Assembly (NCBI GenBank): GCA_016781705.1
Contig: JADDPV010000242.1
Location: 1-11,043 of the forward strand
Source of the DNA: Rubrobacter sp.
GTDB lineage: Bacteria; Actinomycetota; Rubrobacteria; Rubrobacterales; Rubrobacteraceae
Direction: 5' to 3'
DNA length: 11,043 nucleotides
Below, in pieces: positions 7,117 to 11,043 of this stretch. Position 1 is the first letter of the stretch; each line of letters starts with the position of its first letter. The position numbers and the translations under genes are program-made. The notes under the pieces are model-generated. The model did no database searches. It saw only the letters and a list, made by a program, of their open reading frames with translations, and was not told the DNA's origin.

Positions 7117-7962
7117 TTACGAGCGTTGCGAGCGGAAGTGGAAGATGCCCCACGTCAGGTAGCCGGCCCTGCCGCCCTCTACCCAGTGCGCGAGGCCCTT
7201 CTTCATCCGCCCGATGTAGTCCGGGCTGATCCGGGCCGACAGCTCCTCTTCGCGCGCCTCGGTCTCCTCCAGCACGCGGGCGTAGTGGGTGGTCAGGTGC
7301 TTCGAGTAGTCCTCGAAACCGACCTCCCGCAGGCCCACCCCTTCCGCCGCCGCCCGGTAGAAGCCCGGTGAGCCCAAAGAGTCGAGGTGGATGCGGTCCA
7401 ATATCGGTTGCAGCACGCCCTCGGGGCAGTCGTCGGACTGCATCGGGTCGGTGAAGATGAAGTCCCCGCCCGGCTTGAGGACCCGCGCCGCCTCCTCGAC
7501 CGCCCGCTCGCGTTGGCCGCTGTGCAGGATCGCGTCCTGCGACCAGACCACGTCGAAGGAGTCGCTCTCTGCGGGCACGTCCTCGAAGCTCGCGTCCACG
7601 ACTTCGATGAGGTGCTCGAGGCCCCCTTCGGCGTTCATCTTGCGGTGGCGCTCGTTCTCCACCTCGCTCAGGTTCACGGCGACCACCCGGCAGCCATAGG
7701 TCGAGGCCAGGTAACGCGCCGAGCCGCCGTAGCCGGCCCCGATGTCCAGGACGCGGCTCTCAGGGCCGAGCCCGGTCAGGCGGGCAGCCATCCTCTCGAC
7801 GGTGCGGCGGCTGGCGGCGAAGATCGGCTCGTCGGGGGTCTCGTAGATGCCGACGTGGATGTCCTCGCCGCCCCAGACCTGCGAGTAGAAGGCGTCGGCG
7901 TCGGACGAGTTGTAGTAGTCCCTCGCCGTGCTCACCGCGCCCGAGTACTCCCTCTCAGGCAC
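7117..7962 (-). CDS. sdmt: Sarcosine/dimethylglycine N-methyltransferase (betaine synthesis)
   Basis: This class I SAM-dependent methyltransferase converts sarcosine to dimethylglycine and dimethylglycine to glycine betaine, using one SAM per step. With a GTG start at 7962 it has 281 aa, against about 279 for Halorhodospira SDMT. Motif I is VLDIGAGYGG (71-80). Family-specific stretches are ARDYYNSSDADAFY, VWGGEDIHVGIY (29-40), WSQDAILHSG (140-149), FTDPMQSDDCPEGVL (170-184) and RIHLDSLGSPGFYR (190-203). The frame remains open further up, but that part lies inside the preceding gene and resembles nothing. GTG 7962 precedes the stop of the upstream gene (7957-7955) by a few bases, giving an 8-nt overlap with GGAGG at 7979-7975 ahead, so translation is probably coupled. 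A second GTG at 7935 would give 272 aa. It ends in TAA, followed by the promoter and riboswitch of the methionine operon. Confidence 0.93.
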   Translation of the reverse strand: MPEREYSGAVSTARDYYNSSDADAFYSQVWGGEDIHVGIYETPDEPIFAASRRTVERMAARLTGLGPESRVLDIGAGYGGSARYLASTYGCRVVAVNLSEVENERHRKMNAEGGLEHLIEVVDASFEDVPAESDSFDVVWSQDAILHSGQRERAVEEAARVLKPGGDFIFTDPMQSDDCPEGVLQPILDRIHLDSLGSPGFYRAAAEGVGLREVGFEDYSKHLTTHYARVLEETEAREEELSARISPDYIGRMKKGLAHWVEGGRAGYLTWGIFHFRSQRS

Positions 7963-8788
7963 CGGCTTCGCCCCCTCCTTCGTCCTCGCTCGCGTAGAGC
8001 TTCTCGGCGACGTGGATGAAGAAGTCCGGATCTTCGTCGCGGTAGGTCTGCTGGAAGTCGCCGTAAGTCTCAATGCGCTGGAAGCCGACCTCGCGCATCA
8101 GACGCCTCGTGTAATCCTTCCTCAGGGGGAACATGTTCAGGTGGAAGACCGAGCCGTCGGGGAAGCGGTAGCGGAATCGGGCGAGCCCCTCGTCTATATG
8201 CTCGGGCGCGACGTCTATGTCGTCGCCGCAGTAGTAGTAAGTGTGCTTGCTCGAGTACCCATCGTCCAGGATGGCGTCGTAGTTGCGCTGGTCCAGGATC
8301 AGGACGCCGTCGTGGCTGAGCATGGCGTAGAACTCCGCCAGGGTCTTGCGGCGGTCGTGTTCGGAGAAGAGGTGGGTAAAGGAGTTGCCGAGGCAGATGA
8401 TCGCGTCGAACTCCCCGTGCACGTCCCGGTTGAGCCAGCGCCAGTCGGCGAGGACCGTCCTCAAGATGTGGCCCCCGTTCGCGAGCCCGTTCTCGAAAGC
8501 CTTGGCGAGCATCTGCGCGCTGCCGTCCACGCTGACCACCTCGAAGCCCTCGTTCAAGAGGCGCACCGAATGGAAGCCCGTCCCCGTGGCCACGTCCAGC
8601 ACCCTCCTCGCCCCGCGCTGCTTGAGCTGCTGGATGAAGAAGTCGCCCTCGCTCTGTGAGCGCGAGTCCCAGTCGATGAGCTCGTCCCACTTCTCGACGA
8701 AGCTCTTTATGTACTCGATCTTGTAGTGGTCGGTCTCGCGGACCTTTACCGGATCTTTCCCGAAACTCTGCCGCTCTTCGGCGGTCAC
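7955..8788 (-). CDS. gsmt: Glycine/sarcosine N-methyltransferase (betaine synthesis)
   Basis: This 277-aa cytosolic SAM-dependent methyltransferase carries out the first two steps of betaine synthesis, glycine to sarcosine to dimethylglycine. Motif I is VLDVATGTGFHSV (63-75), with an acidic ribose-binding residue in VDGS (Asp88). Stretches diagnostic of bacterial GSMT are KWDELIDWDSR (33-43), HILRTVLADWRWLNRDVHG (107-125), CLGNSFTHLFSEHDRRKTL (132-150), ILDQRNYDAILD (164-175), SSKHTYYYCGDD (179-190) and LNMFPLRKDY (217-226). The start is GTG at 8788 with GAGGGGAG (8801-8794) as Shine-Dalgarno. It is the first gene of a two-gene unit with SDMT, with a 262-nt gap before it that holds a good promoter. 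Glycine betaine is a compatible solute, so the unit probably serves salt or desiccation tolerance. The C-terminal tail, rich in Glu and Gly (from about 267), is not conserved. Confidence 0.95.
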   Translation of the reverse strand: MTAEERQSFGKDPVKVRETDHYKIEYIKSFVEKWDELIDWDSRSQSEGDFFIQQLKQRGARRVLDVATGTGFHSVRLLNEGFEVVSVDGSAQMLAKAFENGLANGGHILRTVLADWRWLNRDVHGEFDAIICLGNSFTHLFSEHDRRKTLAEFYAMLSHDGVLILDQRNYDAILDDGYSSKHTYYYCGDDIDVAPEHIDEGLARFRYRFPDGSVFHLNMFPLRKDYTRRLMREVGFQRIETYGDFQQTYRDEDPDFFIHVAEKLYASEDEGGGEAGA

Positions 8789-8952
8789 GGATCACTCCCC
8801 TCGTAGAATGACTTGCACGATTCCCTTCAACCTCGCGGCCCCGCAACACAGCGCCGGAAAGAGCCCAACGTGGGGCAGAGCAGCGCGACCGCCGCCTTTC
8901 CAAAGGTGCGTTCGATCCAACCTATGTTCGAGCCCCCCAAAACACGCGCGCA

Positions 8953-8980
8953 ACTATACATGAATATGCCTCTCGTGCAA
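8953..8980 (-). promoter_or_regulatory. Promoter of the GSMT-SDMT operon
   Basis: TTGCAC (8980-8975) and TATAGT (8958-8953) are separated by 16 nt on the minus strand, a good match to sigma70-type elements. It lies in an AT-rich island within GC-rich sequence. Transcription from about 8946 would give a leader of about 155 nt before the GTG at 8788. I recognise no known riboswitch in that leader; it holds a short inverted repeat, CCTTTCCAAAGG on the plus strand (8895-8906). Confidence 0.6.
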
Positions 8981-9006
8981 TTAAATTACATTAAAGACCG
9001 GTTAAA
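8981..9006 (-). repeat. Three helically phased TTTAA blocks directly upstream of the GSMT -35 box
   Basis: TTTAA occurs at 9006-9002, 8995-8991 and 8985-8981 (minus strand), with steps of 11 and 10 bp. The last block abuts the -35 hexamer. One-turn spacing of AT blocks suits an UP element, bent DNA, or an activator bound on one face of the helix. The repeats are seen; the role is inferred. Confidence 0.4.
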
Positions 9007-9018
9007 TCCGATCCTCGA

Positions 9019-9047
9019 CCTCCGGCGGCGCGCTTCGGCCGGGGAGG
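9019..9047 (-). terminator. Possible hairpin terminator after crtB
   Basis: Four nt after the crtB stop, CCTCC-CC-GGC (9047-9038, in transcript order) can pair with GCCGGAGG (9026-9019), eight pairs with a 2-nt bulge. There is no immediate run of T; TCGAGGATCGGATTT follows. It may be a weak intrinsic terminator or just a 3'-end-protecting hairpin. Confidence 0.3.
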
Positions 9048-9050
9048 GTT

Positions 9051-10019
9051 TCAGCCCAAGCTGGAGGCGTCGGCGGTTGCGCGGCGGGGGTTACGCCGCG
9101 GCAGGCGCGTCGCCCACTCCTTCGGGTCCCTCGCGGCGCACGAGGCCGCGACGGCGAGCTTGCGGGCGAGCGAGGTCCGCGCCCGGCCTGAGAACACGAC
9201 GCCGTAGCCCTGCGCCTCGATGCGCGCCAGGATCGCTGCGTACAGTTCGCGCGCCACCACGACCGGATACCTGCGACCGCGCGGGATGTAGCGCATCCCC
9301 TCGTCGGCGATCTCGTACAGCCGCTGCGCCCGCTCAGCCTCGAAGCGCATCAGCGCCGCGAAACGCTCGTCCACGACGCCGCGCCCCAGCTCCTCCTCAG
9401 CATACCCGAACCTCTTCAGGTCTTCGAGGGGCAGGTATACCCGCCCGCGCGTCCAGTCCTCCCCGACGTCGCGCAGGAAGTTCGTCAGTTGCATCGCGGT
9501 GCCTAAAGCCTCGGCGTGGGTGTCGGCCCGCTCGTCTGCGACGCCAACGACGCGACACATCATCAGCCCCACGACCGCCGCGCTCCCGTAGGTGTACTCT
9601 TCGAGGTCCGCGTAGGTCGGGTAGCGGAAGACGCTCGTGTCCATCTTCATGCTCTGCATGAACGAGCGGACGAGGCGCGGCCCTATCCCGCGGGCGTTGG
9701 CCGTGTCGGCGAAGGCGCGCAGGACGGGGTTCGTGGGTACGGATACTCCGCCGATGGCCGCGAGCGTCTGCGCCTCGAAGCATTCGAGGCCGGCGAGTTG
9801 CTCGTCGAGGCCACGCTTACCGGGGTTGTCCACGATCTCGTCGGCGTAGCGCATGAAGGCGTAGAGCGCATGTACGCGCGGCCTCACTTCTCTGGGGAAC
9901 AGGCTGGTCGAGAAATAGTACGTCCTGCTGTGCGTCTTCTCGACCCGGCGGCACAGCTCGTAGCAGCCAGCGAGGTCGAGGCCCGCTCCGGACGGGGGGC
10001 CGCTCTTGACGGGATCCAG
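9051..10019 (-). CDS. crtB: Phytoene synthase CrtB, start codon uncertain (non-canonical)
   Basis: This enzyme joins two geranylgeranyl diphosphates to 15-cis-phytoene, the first committed carotenoid step. The two Asp-rich magnesium-diphosphate motifs are DEIVD and DVGED in LRDVGEDWTRGRVYLP (residues 60-64 and 184-188 counted from 10019). The first ATG/GTG/TTG in frame is GTG at 9887, but conserved sequence continues upstream of it: CYELCRRVEKTHSRTYYFST and LFPREVRPRVHALYAFMRYA, the usual N-terminal helix of CrtB. The frame is open back to a TAA at 10055-10053, and in that stretch there is no ATG, GTG or TTG. CTG at 10019, 5 nt after the crtI stop, is the best candidate by position, as termination-reinitiation; no Shine-Dalgarno precedes it. 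From CTG the protein has 322 aa; from GTG 9887 only 278 and it would lack part of the fold. A sequence error or a -1 frameshift from crtI are other options. Identity is firm, start is not. Confidence 0.88.
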   Translation of the reverse strand: MDPVKSGPPSGAGLDLAGCYELCRRVEKTHSRTYYFSTSLFPREVRPRVHALYAFMRYADEIVDNPGKRGLDEQLAGLECFEAQTLAAIGGVSVPTNPVLRAFADTANARGIGPRLVRSFMQSMKMDTSVFRYPTYADLEEYTYGSAAVVGLMMCRVVGVADERADTHAEALGTAMQLTNFLRDVGEDWTRGRVYLPLEDLKRFGYAEEELGRGVVDERFAALMRFEAERAQRLYEIADEGMRYIPRGRRYPVVVARELYAAILARIEAQGYGVVFSGRARTSLARKLAVAASCAARDPKEWATRLPRRNPRRATADASSLG

Positions 10020-10024
10020 CCGCG

Positions 10025-11043
10025 CTACGCCGTGACCCCGGCGGACGAAGTCTTACTCGAGAGCAGATCGCGCCCAACGCGCTCGGCGGCGAGCTTCGCG
10101 CCGATGGTGACCAGCGGCACGCCCGTCCCGGGCCGCGTGCTCGCCCCGACGAAGTACACGCCTCGGATCGTCTTCGAGGCCAGCGGCGGCCGGAAGTAGC
10201 CGACCTGGAAGATGCCGTGCCCGATGCCGAACGCCGCCCCCTCCTCGAGGTTGTACTCCTCGCGCCAGTGGACGGGCGTCCTGACTTTCTCGTAGACGAC
10301 GCGCCGCCGGAGGTCCGGTATGTTCGCCTTCTTCTCCAAAAGGTCGTAGACGCGCTCCTTGAACGCTTCGCCCTCGCGCTCCCAGTCCACGTTCTCGCCC
10401 AGGTGGGGCGTCGGGACCAGGACGTAGAGCGCCTCATTGCCCGCGGGCGCCGCGTTCGGGTCCGTGCGAGAGGGGACGTTGGTGTAGAAGGAGGGATCGT
10501 CGGGGAGGCGCCGCTCGGTGAAGATCTGATCGAAGTTCTCCCTGTACCTTGCCGAAAGGTAAACGTTGTGGTGCATCATGTGATCCAGCTTGCCGTCGAG
10601 CCCGAGGTACAGCATGAACGCCGAGGCCGTGTACAGGAGCTTCTCGCGCTTCCTGAGCCGCCAGCGGAAGTCCCCTTCGGCCGCAAAAGGGGGCAACAGC
10701 GAGCGGTACACGTAGGGCAGGTCCGCGTTCGCCAGCACCGCGTCGGCATTGAACGTATCGCCGTTGACGCGGACACCGCGGGCGCGGTTACCTTCGACGA
10801 CGATCCGTTCGACGGGGCTCTCGAGGTTTAACTCGATCCCGAGGTCCCTCGCGAGCCGGCCGAGTGTCTCGACCAGCTCGTACATCCCGCCCTTCGGGAA
10901 CCACAGCCCGTCCTCGGCGAGCTCAGTGTAGGGGAGTAGCGCGTAGACCGCCGGCGCCTCGAAGGGGGAGAGGCCCAAGTACATGGTCTGGAAAGAGAAC
11001 GTCTTAGGACTTACGCAGAGAGGGAGTCTGCTACTCTGAAGGC
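10025..11043 (-). CDS. crtI: Phytoene desaturase (CrtI family), N-terminal part outside window
   Basis: The FAD-dependent enzyme introduces double bonds into phytoene on the way to lycopene. The frame is open to the right edge: 338 residues are seen of a usual 490-510, so the N-terminal dinucleotide-binding motif is missing. The Met at 10984 is internal: sequence before it reads KTFSFQT, giving the typical CrtI stretch FSFQTMYLGLSPFEAPAVY. Other hallmarks are LWFPKGGMYELVETL, ADAVLANADLPYVYRSLLP, and the C-terminal FAD motif GVYFVGASTRPGTGVPLVTI. The stop TAG is at 10027-10025. crtB follows at once, so both are one operon, as in many bacteria. A related 3,4-desaturase (CrtD type) cannot be excluded without the N-terminus, but adjacency to crtB favours CrtI. 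Confidence 0.92.
   Translation of the reverse strand, partial: LQSSRLPLCVSPKTFSFQTMYLGLSPFEAPAVYALLPYTELAEDGLWFPKGGMYELVETLGRLARDLGIELNLESPVERIVVEGNRARGVRVNGDTFNADAVLANADLPYVYRSLLPPFAAEGDFRWRLRKREKLLYTASAFMLYLGLDGKLDHMMHHNVYLSARYRENFDQIFTERRLPDDPSFYTNVPSRTDPNAAPAGNEALYVLVPTPHLGENVDWEREGEAFKERVYDLLEKKANIPDLRRRVVYEKVRTPVHWREEYNLEEGAAFGIGHGIFQVGYFRPPLASKTIRGVYFVGASTRPGTGVPLVTIGAKLAAERVGRDLLSSKTSSAGVTA

Noticed and set aside
7963..8073. N-terminal extension of SDMT to 8073
   Set aside because: The extra 37 residues are Ser/Thr/Arg-rich shadow sequence within GSMT and are not part of the family; GTG 7962 gives the usual length.
8905..8940. tRNA-like T-arm (GTTCGA occurring twice)
   Set aside because: No acceptor, D or anticodon arms can be drawn around it.
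8789..8946. Known riboswitch (glycine, SAH or SAM) in the leader of the betaine operon
   Set aside because: Short matches such as CGCTGC occur, but none of the conserved cores of these classes is present in order.
10982..10984. ATG at 10984 as the start of crtI
   Set aside because: Conserved CrtI sequence (KTFSFQT) precedes it in frame and the frame is open to the window edge, so this Met is internal.

Overview
The window is roughly two-thirds GC. All seven genes lie on the minus strand, so transcription runs from high to low coordinates. Gene content (a SAM-riboswitch-led methionine cluster, glycine-to-betaine methyltransferases, a crtI-crtB carotenoid pair) and base composition suggest a pigmented, stress-tolerant high-GC actinobacterium such as a Rubrobacter-like species. 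This is inference from gene content; there is no rRNA or other marker in the window.

Layout in the direction of transcription. (1) 11043-10025: the C-terminal two-thirds of a CrtI-type phytoene desaturase, running off the right edge, followed at once by phytoene synthase CrtB (about 10019-9051), whose start codon is problematic. (2) 9050-8789: a gap holding a possible hairpin, a good sigma70-type promoter preceded by three helically phased TTTAA blocks, and a leader of about 155 nt. (3) 8788-7117: glycine/sarcosine N-methyltransferase and sarcosine/dimethylglycine N-methyltransferase, overlapping by 8 nt, which together make glycine betaine from glycine with three SAM. (4) 7116-6832: a promoter, a clear SAM-I (S-box) riboswitch aptamer, and an RBS-sequestering expression platform. 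(5) 6831-4942: a homocysteine S-methyltransferase/methylenetetrahydrofolate reductase fusion (YitJ type), then full-length cobalamin-dependent methionine synthase MetH (4915-1187). (6) 1186-1047: a second promoter and a short structured leader of unassigned class. (7) 1046-1: a stand-alone MetE catalytic-domain protein, cut by the left edge.

Functionally, the central 8 kb joins a heavy SAM consumer (betaine synthesis) to methyl supply (methylene-THF reductase, MetH, a second homocysteine methyltransferase domain and a MetE-like enzyme). Only the supply side carries a recognisable SAM sensor. The most useful points for a reader are: the SAM riboswitch and its probable translational switch; the resulting correction of the MTHFR-fusion start to TTG at 6831; the unassigned leader before the MetE-like gene; the missing canonical start of crtB; and the co-location of three different homocysteine-methylating modules with betaine synthesis. 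No mobile elements, CRISPR arrays, tRNAs or rRNAs were seen.
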